NCBI GenBank assembly: GCA_038120765.1
Contig: JAYOMI010000004.1
Coordinates: forward strand, 1-64,000
Direction of reading: 5' to 3'
DNA length: 64,000 nucleotides
From: CAXBCP01 sp038120765
Lineage (GTDB): Bacteria; Pseudomonadota; Alphaproteobacteria; MPNO01; UBA830
Shown here: piece after piece, positions 26,914 through 36,878 of the stretch
Position numbering within the stretch: position 1 is the first letter of the stretch
Layout: each line of letters begins with the position of its first letter
Notes under the pieces: generated by a model
The model's database searches: none
What the model was told of the DNA's origin: nothing
Seen by the model: the letters and a program-made list of their open reading frames with translations, nothing else
Program-made: the position numbers and the translations under genes

Positions 26914-27453
26914 GTGACTGCGACCGGTCCCCGCAGCAGGGTGCGCACCCTGCTGCGGGGCTGGGATATTCTGTGCGATGCCGCAACCGGGCTTTTGTTC
27001 ATAGCCGGCGCCGTTTTCATGTTCGCGATGGTCGTGACACGCTACGGGTTCGCCTGGTCGGACCCGTCGGTGGAGATCATCGTCAGATACTTCATGATCT
27101 GGGGCACTTTCATCGGCATTTCCGCCGGCATGCGATACGGCGTGAATATCCGTTTTACGTTGATAGAGCACCTGCTGGGCGACCGGGGAACGCAGATTCT
27201 TCAGACCCTTGCGCATGTCGCGACGCTGTTGATTGCCCTCGCACTCGCCATATCCGGCTACACCCTTGCCGATGAAACCAAGATGTTCAACGAAGTCATG
27301 CCGACGGCCTTGCGCTGGCCTGTCTGGCCGTTCCATGCGGCAGTTTTTGCGGGCGGCGTGCTCTTGAGCCTTCAACTGATCCGCTCGATCGTCGATGTCT
27401 GGCGACCGGGTGAACGGATCGCCGAAGACGCGAGCGCGGCGGGGTCCGTCTGA
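26914..27453 (+). CDS. dctQ: TRAP transporter small permease (DctQ)
   Basis: This 179-residue membrane protein has four predicted transmembrane segments (about 24-44, 55-75, 95-115, 135-155) as expected for DctQ. It starts with a GTG six bases after dctP, and its TGA overlaps the ATG of dctM, so the three are translationally linked. DctQ is an accessory subunit of the Na+-coupled TRAP symporter. Confidence 0.92.
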   Translation: MTATGPRSRVRTLLRGWDILCDAATGLLFIAGAVFMFAMVVTRYGFAWSDPSVEIIVRYFMIWGTFIGISAGMRYGVNIRFTLIEHLLGDRGTQILQTLAHVATLLIALALAISGYTLADETKMFNEVMPTALRWPVWPFHAAVFAGGVLLSLQLIRSIVDVWRPGERIAEDASAAGSV

Positions 27454-28749
27454 TGGATATCGGCACAGCGTCCTTGATCCTTGTGGGCGTGCTCGCGATC
27501 CTCGCCATCATCGGCGTGCCGATAGGCCTTGCGCTGGCAGCGTCGGGCGCGACCTACATCTATATCACCAACGGCGTTCTGCCGGTGTCCGGCGGCATCA
27601 TGTTCGGCGCGCTCGATAAAACGCCGGTCCTCGCCATTCCCTTTTTCATTGTCGCGGCGGAGATCCTGAGCCGCGGGGGGGCGATCAAACGCCTGGTGTT
27701 CTCGGTCGATGCACTGATCGGACATCTGCCCGGCGGACTCGCCGTGGTCGCTGTCGTGTCGACTATCATATTTTCGGCGATGTGCGGCTCCTCTATCGCC
27801 ACCGCCGCCGCGATCGGTGTCGTGGTGCTGCCCGAACTGATCAAGCGCGGCTATCCGCAGCGCTTCAGTCTCGGCCTGATCGCCATGTCGGGCGGGCTCG
27901 GTATTCTGATCCCGCCGTCGATCCCGCTGATCATCTACGGCCTGGTATCCAACGAATCCATCGGCAAGCTGTTTCAGGCGGGAATCGTGCCGGGCCTGCT
28001 GTTCGGCGCGCTACTCTGCGCCTATGTCATCGTCCGGACCTGGTCGTGGCGGGAAACGCGGCGGGCGCCTGCGACCTTCGCTGAACGGCGGGACGCGCTG
28101 GTTGCGGCGACCGATGTCCTGATCCTGCCCGTTATCATTCTGGGCAGCATCTATGGCGGGATATTCACCCCGACAGAAGCGAGCGCCGTCGCCGTCGTCT
28201 ATGCGCTGGTGATCACNNNNNNNNNNGGTGATCACCGCGCCCGAATACCGGCGGCAGGGTTTTCGCAGTTTCGTGACGGTTATCGCGCGGGGGTGTATCA
28301 CGTCGGCGGCGATCCTGGTCGTTCTCGCGGGCGCTGCCGTGTTCGGCTATGCGATGACGGATAGCGGCATTCCCCAGTCCCTCGTCGGCTGGATTACCGA
28401 GCAGAAGCTCGCCGCGGCGGGTTTCCTTCTGGCGGCCAACATCCTGCTGATCTTCCTTGGAATGTTCCTCGAGGTCATTTCCGCCCTGCTGATCACGCTG
28501 CCGATATTCCTGCCGTTGATCGCCCTGATGGACATAGACCCGATCCATTTTGCGATCATTATCATCATCAACATGGAAATAGCGGCCGTAACGCCGCCGA
28601 TCGGCCTGAACCTGTTTACGCTCAGCGCCATCGGCAAGGTGTCGGTCGGCGAGGTGTTCCGGGGCACGGCGCCGTTCCTCGTCCTTGCCTTTTTCATGCT
28701 GGGGCTGATCACCTACGTTCCCGAAATCAGCCTCGTCCTGATCGACTGA
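27453..28749 (+). CDS. dctM: TRAP transporter large permease (DctM), split by a scaffold gap
   Basis: The two open segments on either side of an N run encode one DctM of about 425 residues with the usual hydrophobic segments. IPPSIPLIIYG lies in the first half and AAVTPPIGLNLF in the second. The frames differ across the gap as written, but merging the duplicated GGTGATCAC on both sides restores one frame (ALVITAPEYRRQ). The gene is therefore probably intact in the cell. It completes the dctPQM operon. Confidence 0.88.
28217..28226. other. 10-N scaffold gap with 9-base flank overlap
   Basis: GGTGATCAC ends the left flank and begins the right flank. Collapsing the overlap restores the dctM frame, so no sequence need be missing. 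Confidence 0.9.
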
Positions 28750-28751
28750 TC

Positions 28752-29642
28752 GTGTCGGGAAAGGTCGATCGCAGACGGTTGATCGTTGGCGGCGCAGCAT
28801 TCGTCTTTATTTTCCTCTGGAGTACCGGGCATATCGCCACGAAGCTCGGCGATCCCTATATCGAGCCTTTCACCTTTCTCGCCATCCGTTTCAGCCTGTC
28901 CACGCTGCTGATGGTGCCGATTGTCGTTGTTGTCGGCGGACGATGGCCCCGCAGTCTGTGGGAGGCGCGGCATATTGGCGTCGCCGGGCTGCTCGTCCAT
29001 GCGGGGTATCTCGGCGGCGTGTTCGCGGCAATCGATCTCGGCCTTTCCGCCGGGGCGCTGGCCGTGATTACCGGCCTTCAGCCGATCCTGACCGGAGTTG
29101 TCGTCGCGGCGGGGTTCGGCGAGAAAGTGTCGCGCATCCAGTGGTACGGGCTGGCGCTCGGCTTTGCCGGTGTGCTGCTGGTGGTGTGGGAAAAGGCAGC
29201 ATTCGAGGCAACGCCCGTGGCGGCTTTCGCAGCGGCGTTCCTCTGCCTGATTTCCATCACCATCGGGACGATCTACCAGAAACGCTACTGCGGGGAGGGA
29301 GAGATCGCCGCGACCAACGCGATCCAGCTCGGTTTGTCGGCCGTCGTATGCGGTATCGTCGCGCTCACGCTCGAAGGCGGCGGGGTGGAATGGGCGGATG
29401 AACTGGTGATCGCAATCGCCTGGCAGGTGGTGCTGCTGTCGGGCGTTGCCTGGATGCTGTTGTACTGGCTTCTCAAACAGGGAGAGACGACCCGGGTGAC
29501 AAGCATGTTTTACCTGATGGCGCCGTCGACGGCTGTCATGGGGTGGTTCCTGTTCGGGGAGACATTCGGCTGGATCGGCATCGGTGGTCTTGCTGTCGCT
29601 GTGTCGGGCTTCTGGCTGGTTTTTCGACCGGGACAGGAATGA
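28752..29642 (+). CDS. EamA-type (DMT superfamily) transporter
   Basis: This 296-residue protein has about ten hydrophobic segments in two EamA repeats (about residues 10-140 and 155-290), with FLWSTGHIATKLG in the first helix and LQPILTG at the end of the first repeat. Members export metabolites or amino acids. It starts with a GTG two bases after the dctM stop, so it belongs to the TRAP operon. The substrate is unknown. Confidence 0.88.
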   Translation: MSGKVDRRRLIVGGAAFVFIFLWSTGHIATKLGDPYIEPFTFLAIRFSLSTLLMVPIVVVVGGRWPRSLWEARHIGVAGLLVHAGYLGGVFAAIDLGLSAGALAVITGLQPILTGVVVAAGFGEKVSRIQWYGLALGFAGVLLVVWEKAAFEATPVAAFAAAFLCLISITIGTIYQKRYCGEGEIAATNAIQLGLSAVVCGIVALTLEGGGVEWADELVIAIAWQVVLLSGVAWMLLYWLLKQGETTRVTSMFYLMAPSTAVMGWFLFGETFGWIGIGGLAVAVSGFWLVFRPGQE

Positions 29643-29769
29643 AGGACGGATTTGAGCCCCCCGGGACTTGTTCCGGCCATGCTTATCGTAAACAATCGAT
29701 CGCCTCGGAGAGCAACCGGGTGATGAGCGTATCGCCGGGAAACCGCCAGCGCGTGAACAGGGACCAAAG

Positions 29770-30915
29770 ATGAAATTTTCTTTCTTCATGATGCCGATAC
29801 ATCATCCATCGGAGAACCCGACCCTCGGCTTTCATCAGGATATCGACCTGATCCCGTATGTAGAGAGCCTGGGCTACGATTCATTTCATATCGGCGAGCA
29901 CCATTCGGGCGGGTGGGAAACCATGCCGTCTCCCGATATGGCGCTGTCGATGGCGGCGGCGAAGACCTCCCGGATCCGGCTGGGCACGTCGGTTATCAAC
30001 CTGCCGTTCCATCATCCTTATCAGGTCGCGGAACGTATCGCGTTTCTCGATCATCTGTCCTATGGGCGGGCAATCCTGGGGATCGGACCGTCGAGCCTCG
30101 TGACCGACAAGAAGCTGTTCAATATCGACAGCGACACCGCGCGGCGCATGATGTCGGAATCCGCCGATGTCATCGTGCGTCTGCTCGAAGCGGACGATCC
30201 GATCAGCCATGACGGCGAATTCTGGCAGTTCAACGACCTTCGCCTGCAGCTCAAATCCTATCAGCAGCCGCGTCTGCCGCTGGCGCTGCCGACAACAGGC
30301 GGCGCCGAGAGCCTCGATATGGCGGCACGGCATGACATGGAGCTCTGGACACCCTGTGGGCTTAACCGCCCGGGCGGTGGCCTGTTCAAAGAGTTCTGGC
30401 AGAATTTCGAAGGCGCCTGCGATCGGCACGGCAGGACCGCGGACCGCAATCGCTGGCATCTGGTAAGCAATTTCTATCTCGCGGATACCCGAGAGGAGGC
30501 CTGGGCCGATATCAGCGAAGGGCTGATGCGCGAAACCGCCTATTTCAACTCAATCGGTTTCACACCGCTTTATGAAGCCTACAAGGGGCAACCGGTGTCC
30601 GAGTTCACGCCCCAATCCGTCGTGGAGCGGCGCGACTGGGTGGTCGGCACACCCGACGATGCAATTGCCTGGATCGAACAGAAGATTGCCGATAACGGCA
30701 TGTTCGGCGGCGTCATGCTGGCGACCCACCAGTGGGCCAGTACCGGGAAGATGAAACGCTCGCTCGAACTGTTCGCGCGCTATGTGATCCCGCACTTCAA
30801 CGCCGGCCGGTACAATTACAAAGCCGAGGCGCAGCTGCTGGCCGATCGGGTCAAGGCGCACGGGTCAGTACCGCTGGATGCCGGCGGCAGGCCGTCGAAC
30901 CTCGCATTCAAATGA
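29770..30915 (+). CDS. luciferase-like flavin-dependent monooxygenase (LLM class)
   Basis: This 381-residue protein has the bacterial luciferase TIM-barrel fold, with HIGEHHSGGWE near residue 41, RIRLGTSVINLPFHHP near 73 and FLDHLSYGRAILGIG near 100. These enzymes use reduced FMN and O2 to oxidise or cleave substrates such as terpenoid ketones, alkanes or amines. No flavin reductase is adjacent; one is at 62884. It lies 127 bases after the EamA gene in the same orientation. Confidence 0.88.
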   Translation: MKFSFFMMPIHHPSENPTLGFHQDIDLIPYVESLGYDSFHIGEHHSGGWETMPSPDMALSMAAAKTSRIRLGTSVINLPFHHPYQVAERIAFLDHLSYGRAILGIGPSSLVTDKKLFNIDSDTARRMMSESADVIVRLLEADDPISHDGEFWQFNDLRLQLKSYQQPRLPLALPTTGGAESLDMAARHDMELWTPCGLNRPGGGLFKEFWQNFEGACDRHGRTADRNRWHLVSNFYLADTREEAWADISEGLMRETAYFNSIGFTPLYEAYKGQPVSEFTPQSVVERRDWVVGTPDDAIAWIEQKIADNGMFGGVMLATHQWASTGKMKRSLELFARYVIPHFNAGRYNYKAEAQLLADRVKAHGSVPLDAGGRPSNLAFK

Positions 30916-30990
30916 TCGGTTGCGCCGGTATTCCGTGCTAGAAGGGACCGGTAGGCGAAACCGCAGAGCGTATTTTCAGGGAGTAAAATA

Positions 30991-31745
30991 ATGGGTAGAG
31001 CAAAAATATTGGCGGCCGCACTTACCGTCGCAATCGTCGCGTCCCCCGCCAGCGGGCAGGGGTTTCTGAAGCAGCTTGATGAGGCGACCGGCGGCCTTGG
31101 CAGCAAATTGGGCCTCGGCGGCGGCAACGGCGCGGTCGGCGCGTTGTCGAATGACGAAATCGGCAGGGGCATCAAGGAGGCCCTTCGCGTCGGGACAGAG
31201 CGGCTGGTCGGACAGCTCGGCTCGGTAAACGGCTTCAATGGCGATCTCCAGGTCCGGATACCGCTGCCTGATACCCTGAAAAAGGTTCAGTCGACATTGA
31301 GCCGTTTCGGCATGTCCAGCATGGCCGACGATCTGGAGGTGCGCCTCAACCGCGCCGCCGAAGCGCAACGCCGAAAGCGAAAAAGCTGTTCGGCGATGCC
31401 ATCACCGCGATGACGCTCGAGGATGTTAAGAAGATTCTCAACGGGCCGTCGGATTCTGCCACGCGGTTCTTTCAGGGAAAGATGTCGTCGCCGCTGAAAG
31501 CCGAATTCGAGCCCATCGTGAATGCGTCGCTCGCCGATGTCGGCGCCATCAACAGCTACGACCGGATGATGGGCCAGTACAAATCCCTGCCTTTCGTGCC
31601 GGACGTCAAGGCGGACCTGACGAACCATGTTCTCGATAAGGCGATTGCCGGGATATTCCTGTATCTTGCCAAGGAAGAGGCGGCTATCCGTGCCGATCCC
31701 GCGAAACGAACGACGGAGCTTCTTCAGAAGGTTTTTGCGAAGTAG
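30991..31745 (+). pseudogene. DUF4197 exported protein with a 1-base frameshift
   Basis: The first frame encodes a signal peptide (cleavage after about ASPASG) and DUF4197 features such as LSNDEIGRGIKEALRVG and VRIPLPDTLKKVQSTL. At about 31363-31365 the frame slips; the second frame continues with ATPKAKKLFGDAITAMTLED through FFQGKMSSPLKAEF to the stop at 31745. Inserting one G after GAAGCG joins the two without loss, giving about 251 residues. DUF4197 proteins are periplasmic and of unknown function. The defect could be a sequencing error. Confidence 0.85.
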
Positions 31746-31749
31746 CGGC

Positions 31750-31938
31750 TCAGGCCGCCGCCTGCTCTTCGCCCACGGGTGAGTAGGACTGGCCCCGTTT
31801 TGCCTGCCGCGTCACCCGGCGCAGGCGTGCGGCCTCAGGCGAATTGCCCCGGCCCCTGGCTTCAAGCTTCGCCAGTTTCTCCTCAAAGATGGGGAGATAG
31901 ATCGTAATGATTTCGCCATTCATTCTGCGAAACTCCAC
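31750..31938 (-). CDS. small hypothetical protein
   Basis: This 62-residue frame is hydrophilic, with IFEEKLAKLEARGRGNSPEAARLRR resembling a short coiled helix and a basic middle. It starts at a GTG (31938) or an internal ATG at 31923; a GGGGGG run lies about ten bases upstream of the GTG. It converges with the DUF4197 gene. I recognise no family. Confidence 0.45.
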   Translation of the reverse strand: MEFRRMNGEIITIYLPIFEEKLAKLEARGRGNSPEAARLRRVTRQAKRGQSYSPVGEEQAAA

Positions 31939-32034
31939 TATTGTTCTACCCCCTGAAACTGGTCGGAATCGGCGCGGATTTCAATGATTTTGTTGCGCCG
32001 CAACATTAACCATGCCGGCGGAGAAAAAGCCCGG

Positions 32035-33309
32035 TTATCCGCCGGTTTCGGGCCGGTCGCCTGCCATTTGAGCGATTTCGTCACGGAATCGGCGTCGGCG
32101 GGGGAGCGCCCACAGAAAGGCGATCAGGATAACGGCGGCGCCCACCGCGACCGGGATCCGGAATCCCACAAAATCGGCGGCGGCGCCCATTGCAAAGGCG
32201 CCCACGGCAGGCACGCCGAGCCAGAGCATGCCATACAGGCTGATGACACGACCGCGGATTTCGTTCGGCACATTCGCCTGGATCAGTGACTGGATGATAA
32301 TCCCGCTGCCGTTCAGCATGAATCCCCAGCCGACGAAAACGATCACTGATACCCAGAAGATATCGGTGGCGACAAAGGCGAGCTGAAAGACGGCGATAAA
32401 GGCCACGATCACTATCAGGATGTCCGACAGGCCCGTCAGTCTGCCCCGGCGCGACAGCCAGATGCCGGAGAACAGAGAGCCCAGTCCGGCGGCGCCTGTC
32501 AGGATGGCGAGCCCGTCGGCGTCCCGGCCGAATACGGCGCCGGTAAAGCCCGGCAGCAGTTCGGCGGTTGCCCGCCCGAAGAACGAAAAGGCGAAGAGCA
32601 GGACCAGCAATGGGCCGATGAACGTGTGGTTCGACGCATAGCGGATCCCTTCGAGTATCTCGCCCGGCACATCCGACAGGGATTTCGGCGCTTTCAGTTC
32701 CTGCTTCACGTTGATCATGTAGAGGCCGATCAGCATGGGAATGAAGCTGAGGGCATTTACGAGAAACGTAATACCGACACCGAAATTCAGAATGATCACA
32801 GCGGATATCGCGGGTCCGATCAGGCGCGACGTGTTCCAGATCGTCGAATTGATGCCGATGGCCGATGTAATTTCCTCGCGCGTCACGATGGTGCCGATCA
32901 AGGACTGGCGGAATGGCTGGTGCACCCCCTGCGTCGCGCCCTGGACCAGGGCGAGACAGAACAGCAATTCAATGGTCATCAGCCCGGTGAGGGAAAAATA
33001 GGCGAGGGCGGATGCCTGCAGAATATTGGCGTACTGGACTATTTTGACCATGCGCAGCCGGTCGACCCGGTCGGCGAATGCGCCGGCGATCGGCGCCGTC
33101 AGAACCGTGGGGGCCAGGTCGGCAAATGCGACGAGGCCGAGCCAGGTGCCGGATTTGGTGAGCTCCCAGGCGAGCCAGCCCATCGCCATGCGCTGAATCC
33201 ACGTCCCCAGCAGCGATGGAATCGCGCCATATGTGTAAACACGGTAATTGCGGTTTGCCATGGCAACGGCGATGCCGCCCAGGCGCGAGGTTCCAGACAT
33301 ATCTATCAT
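32035..33309 (-). CDS. MFS transporter (EntS/MFS_3-like)
   Basis: This 424-residue protein has twelve hydrophobic segments and the MFS loop signature GAFADRVDRLRM near residue 75, with a second NEIRGRVISLYGM in the C-terminal half. It resembles drug or siderophore exporters of the MFS_3 group. It is divergent from the DUF3253 gene at 33363, only 53 bases away, so the two share a promoter region. The substrate is unknown. Confidence 0.88.
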   Translation of the reverse strand: MIDMSGTSRLGGIAVAMANRNYRVYTYGAIPSLLGTWIQRMAMGWLAWELTKSGTWLGLVAFADLAPTVLTAPIAGAFADRVDRLRMVKIVQYANILQASALAYFSLTGLMTIELLFCLALVQGATQGVHQPFRQSLIGTIVTREEITSAIGINSTIWNTSRLIGPAISAVIILNFGVGITFLVNALSFIPMLIGLYMINVKQELKAPKSLSDVPGEILEGIRYASNHTFIGPLLVLLFAFSFFGRATAELLPGFTGAVFGRDADGLAILTGAAGLGSLFSGIWLSRRGRLTGLSDILIVIVAFIAVFQLAFVATDIFWVSVIVFVGWGFMLNGSGIIIQSLIQANVPNEIRGRVISLYGMLWLGVPAVGAFAMGAAADFVGFRIPVAVGAAVILIAFLWALPRRRRFRDEIAQMAGDRPETGG

Positions 33310-33362
33310 TACTACCGGTCGGCGCGCTTGTCTCGCAGCGATTGCCGCCGTACAACCCCGTG

Positions 33363-33668
33363 ATGGAAAATGAGACAGAAAAACCGCTCGACCCGGTCGC
33401 CGAGTTCATTCTGGAGACCCTTGCGGACTCCGGCTCGGCGGCGCCCGTGGATATCGCGCGTGCCCTGGGCGAGTTGCGGAAACGGCCGAGTGAGCGGCCG
33501 GATGCCTGGCGCCGCTTCATGAATCCGGTCAAGCAGCAGATGCTTCATCTGGCCCGCGCCGGGCTGATCGAAATTACCCGCAAGGGCGTTGTCGTCGACC
33601 CCGAGGATTTTCGCGGCGTCGTGCGGATGCGCCTCGCCGGGGCGAAGTCGCGGGAAGACCAGGCGTAA
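33363..33668 (+). CDS. DUF3253 family protein
   Basis: This 101-residue protein matches DUF3253: an N-terminal helix, PVDIARALGE, a central WRRFMNPVKQQMLHLARAGL and a wing-like IEITRKGVVVDPEDFRGVVRMRL. The order suggests a winged-helix fold. The usual family cysteine in the first segment is replaced by PVD. The ATG at 33363 is chosen; the frame is open upstream but only over the divergent promoter. Confidence 0.82.
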   Translation: MENETEKPLDPVAEFILETLADSGSAAPVDIARALGELRKRPSERPDAWRRFMNPVKQQMLHLARAGLIEITRKGVVVDPEDFRGVVRMRLAGAKSREDQA

Positions 33669-33693
33669 TCCTCATTTCCGGTTTCTCTGCCTG

Positions 33694-33825
33694 TCAGAGA
33701 AGCAGGTCGCCGATCCAGGTATGGGTCAGCCAGCCCGCGGCAAAGCCGGACATGAACTGGATATCGACGATAAAGTTGAACAGCCAGCCGCCCGCGAAGA
33801 CGACCGGGTATTTGACGAACGCCAT
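33694..33825 (-). CDS. 43-residue membrane miniprotein
   Basis: The frame from the ATG at 33825 encodes a short hydrophobic protein with many aromatic residues (VVFAGGWLFNFIVDIQFMSG, then GWLTHTWIGDLL). It could form one or two short transmembrane helices. GAGGG lies about ten bases upstream. It is downstream of, and on the same strand as, the glutamine-synthetase-like gene. I recognise no family; the composition and ribosome-binding site make it more than a chance frame. Confidence 0.5.
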   Translation of the reverse strand: MAFVKYPVVFAGGWLFNFIVDIQFMSGFAAGWLTHTWIGDLLL

Positions 33826-33893
33826 GTCCTGATCCCTCAATCTGAGCCAATAAGCCGGATATCGGTCAGGATTGCGGCAAAAATGCGGCGCGA

Positions 33894-35359
33894 TCAGAAG
33901 ATTTCGAAATATTCCTTGTGTTCCCAGTCGGTCACGGTCGACAGGAAACGGGCGATTTCCGCCCGTTTGATGTGCAGCAGGTAATCGATGAATCGGTCGC
34001 CAAATGCGCTGCGCATAGTTGCGCTGTTATCCAGTTCCGTGACCGCATCCATCAGGTTTGTCGGCAGGGGTGGCGCGTCATTGGCGTAAGGGTCGTCCGT
34101 CGGCGGCGGCGGGGAGAGGTTGTTCCTGAGCCCGTCGAGCCCGCTGTATATCTGCGAGGCGAGGTACAGATACGGGTTCGCGGCGGGTTCGCCGATGCGG
34201 TTTTCCAGCCGGGTGGCCCCGTCGCCCGGCCCCGCGCTGACGACGCGGAGCATCGCGCCCTTGTTGTCCCGGCCCCAGGCGGCCCGGTCGGGCGCCAGCG
34301 AATTTGGCCGGTAGCGCTTGTATCCGTTCACCGTCGGCGTCGTGAAAACAGCCGCACCCGCAGCGTTTTTCATGATGCCTGCGGCAAAGGCGGCGCCGAC
34401 GGGCGATATCAGCTGGTCGTCGGTTTCCGGAATAAACGCATTTGCGCCATCCGACCGCCGTTCCAGCGACTGGTGGAGGTGCCAGCCGCTGGCGAAGGCG
34501 TTTGCAAGGCCGGGCCGGCACATGAAGGTCGCATGATATCCGTGACGCCGGCAGATCTGTTTCACGGCGCTTCTGAACAGCATCATGTTGTCGGCGGCTT
34601 CCAGCGCGCCCGCTGGCGCCATGGTGAATTCGAACTGGCTGGGCCCGAATTCGGATTCCAGGGTGCGCAGCGGCAGGCCGAGGGCGATCAGGTCCCGGCG
34701 AAGAAGCTCAAAAACCGGATCGATCTCATCCATCCGCTGTTCTGTCAGGTAGTGAAAGCCGTGGGCCAGCAGGCTGACGTCGGGCGGTGAGGCCGGCTGT
34801 CCGGCGTGTTCCGGTTTCAGCATCGGGTCTTCGAGCTTGTAGATGTGGCATTCGACCTCGATACCGGCGATGTAATCGAAGCCTTCTTCGGCGAGCGCAG
34901 CCAGGGCCTGCTTCAGGATATGACGGGTCGAGAACGGCACCGGCTCGCCATTGCCGAGATATCCGTCGCACAGCATCCAGCCGGTCTTGCGCGCCCAGGG
35001 CAGTATCTGGAATGTGGACGGGATCGGCACGGCGACGAAATCGCCCGCATTCTCCATTTCCGGAATTCCGAACCCGCCGCCCGGGCTGAATACCGGAAAG
35101 ACGGTCGTGTGGGAGGTGTCCTTTGCCAGCAGGGTGGTGGTGANNNNNNNNNNCGCATGGCCTGCGGGGTTTCCCGCGCGATCAGTGTCTTGCCGCGGAG
35201 AATGCCGTGCTGGTCCGGGTAGGACAGCCGGACGACTTCCAGGTCGTGATTTTCGATCTGCGTAATCACCCAGTCCGCGGCCGTTTCCTCCTTCTTGGTC
35301 AACAGGCCATGGCGGTCGACGAAACCGGTTCGGCCCATTGTATCTTCATGTGACGCCAT
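33894..35359 (-). CDS. glutamine synthetase family protein (gamma-glutamyl ligase-like)
   Basis: Two open segments around an N run encode a glutamine-synthetase-fold enzyme of about 487 residues. It has the metal-binding GIEVECHIY, ESEFGPSQFEF, GWHLHQSL with the conserved His, NGYKRYRPN and RLENRIGEPAANPYL, so the ATP/glutamate site is complete. The start is the ATG at 35359, one base after the stop of a Rieske oxygenase gene. GS-like enzymes of this sort gamma-glutamylate amines or aromatic amines before oxidation, as in aniline or isopropylamine pathways. The pairing supports such a role, but the amine is unknown. It is unlikely to be the main nitrogen-assimilation GlnA. Confidence 0.87.
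35144..35153. other. 10-N scaffold gap in the GS-like gene
   Basis: The flanks do not overlap. The surrounding frames need a true insert of 2, 5 or 8 bases (2 modulo 3) to join QAMR to TTTLLAKDTS, so the ten Ns are a placeholder and a few codons near residue 72 are uncertain. Confidence 0.85.
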
Positions 35360-35360
35360 C

Positions 35361-36710
35361 CTAGTTTTCCGCCTTTTCCGCGATTGGTCCGTCCGGCCAG
35401 GCATCCTGTGCCCAGGCCGACCGGCCGCGGCGCTCTGCGGCAGTCTTTTTCCAGGCGTCCCGCCAGGTGGCGGCGGGCGAAATCGTGTCGATCGCGACCG
35501 GACCGCGGCACAGCGCCGGATCCGCGGGCCGCAGCGAAATATCCGGCGCATCGCCCTTCGCGACGTCCCCGATCGCTTTGATCATCAGTTTCCGGTTCGC
35601 GATGATCGCCTTGTCGGTCGCGCCGAGATGCTCCTGCGTGCGGTCCTGGACCTTGCCGAGGGATTCCACCGCCCACTGGTCGTGGACGTTTATGTCCATG
35701 CCCATGCCGGTATAGGTCTTGCTCTTCTGTTCCTCGGGGTCGTAACCGTAATTATTGCCGCTGTGCTTTCGCGGGCGGTAATCGGGCAAAGTGTAGAGTT
35801 CCAGCCGGTCCCTGCGCATGCGTTCCTTGTCCACCGTGTCGGTAAAGCTTGAAAAGATCGCGTACCACCAGCTTGTCGTGTCGTCGATCGGCACATGCCA
35901 CTGGGTCAGCATCATCTCGTTGCTGATCGGGATGATGATGGCGTTCGGGAATATCTGGTTAGTCACGCGGACATGCATCTGTTCGTCGCTCAGCTGTCGC
36001 AGGGCGAACAGACGCAGGCCGGTTTCGGTGGTTTCGAAATCGATCTCCGGGCAGTCGTACTCGCGCAGCACCTTGGTGATGGCGACATCGTTCTCCTCGG
36101 TTGAGAACCGGAACTGCTGGCCATAGGCCTCCTCATCGGTTTCGTCTTCGAAGAACCGGTGCAGAAACGACGCATGGGCGGGATCGATACCGACCTCGTT
36201 GAGCTGCAGCCAGTTGCAGTCGACAAAACCCTTGAAGGCGAAGGTGAATTCGTTTGGCGCCTCGAAGCAGTCGAAGGCGGGCAGGGGCGGCGGATTGCCC
36301 GGCCCCATGTAGGTGAAGACGATGCCGTTCCGCTCGATGCAGGGATAAGCTGTGTGTTTGATCTTTGTATGGAAATTGCTGCCCCGCGGCTCGGCGGGCT
36401 GTTCAAGGCACGCGCCTTTATCGTCGAACAGCCAACCGTGGAACGGACACCGCAGGCCGCCGTCTTCGAGGCGCCCGTAACACAGATCCGCCCCGCGATG
36501 GGGGCAATGGCGTCCGATCAGTCCATACTCGCCATCGTCGCTGCGATACAGAACAAGCTCTTCGCCCATCAGGGTGACAGCGACCACGGGGCGCTCGTCT
36601 GTCAGTTCCTCGGTCAGGGCGGCTGGCTGCCAGTATTGGCGCATCAGGTTGCCGCATCCTGTACCCGGTCCGGTTTCGGTTACCAGCCGGTTTTGGTCTG
36701 CATTCAGCAT
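35361..36710 (-). CDS. Rieske non-heme iron oxygenase alpha subunit
   Basis: This 449-residue protein has the Rieske 2Fe-2S site C-x-H at 69-71 and C-x-x-H at 88-91. The mononuclear iron motif DPAHASFLH is at 176-184, giving His179 and His184. The layout resembles monomeric-type oxygenases such as phenoxybenzoate dioxygenase or vanillate demethylase. No beta subunit or reductase is adjacent. The ATG at 36710 is preferred to an upstream TTG. It is one base from the GS-like gene, which suggests that the oxygenase acts on, or together with, a gamma-glutamylated amine. Confidence 0.9.
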   Translation of the reverse strand: MLNADQNRLVTETGPGTGCGNLMRQYWQPAALTEELTDERPVVAVTLMGEELVLYRSDDGEYGLIGRHCPHRGADLCYGRLEDGGLRCPFHGWLFDDKGACLEQPAEPRGSNFHTKIKHTAYPCIERNGIVFTYMGPGNPPPLPAFDCFEAPNEFTFAFKGFVDCNWLQLNEVGIDPAHASFLHRFFEDETDEEAYGQQFRFSTEENDVAITKVLREYDCPEIDFETTETGLRLFALRQLSDEQMHVRVTNQIFPNAIIIPISNEMMLTQWHVPIDDTTSWWYAIFSSFTDTVDKERMRRDRLELYTLPDYRPRKHSGNNYGYDPEEQKSKTYTGMGMDINVHDQWAVESLGKVQDRTQEHLGATDKAIIANRKLMIKAIGDVAKGDAPDISLRPADPALCRGPVAIDTISPAATWRDAWKKTAAERRGRSAWAQDAWPDGPIAEKAEN

Positions 36711-36878
36711 AGGGTCTGTATCCGAATCGTTGTTTGGTGACGCTATCGCGACCGTTGCGCCTAATTTGAAGCAGTTGTCGGTTTCTGCCAAGGCCGGCGC
36801 GCAGTCACTTCACCGCATTGTCGGCACGTCCGGAGCGGACTAGCATGTCGGTCAAGTTTCCGGCCTGAAGGGGATCCC

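Noticed and set aside
28208..28235. Direct repeat GGTGATCAC on both sides of a gap, like an attachment site
   Set aside because: It flanks an artificial run of ten Ns, and merging the copies restores the dctM frame, so it is an assembly overlap.
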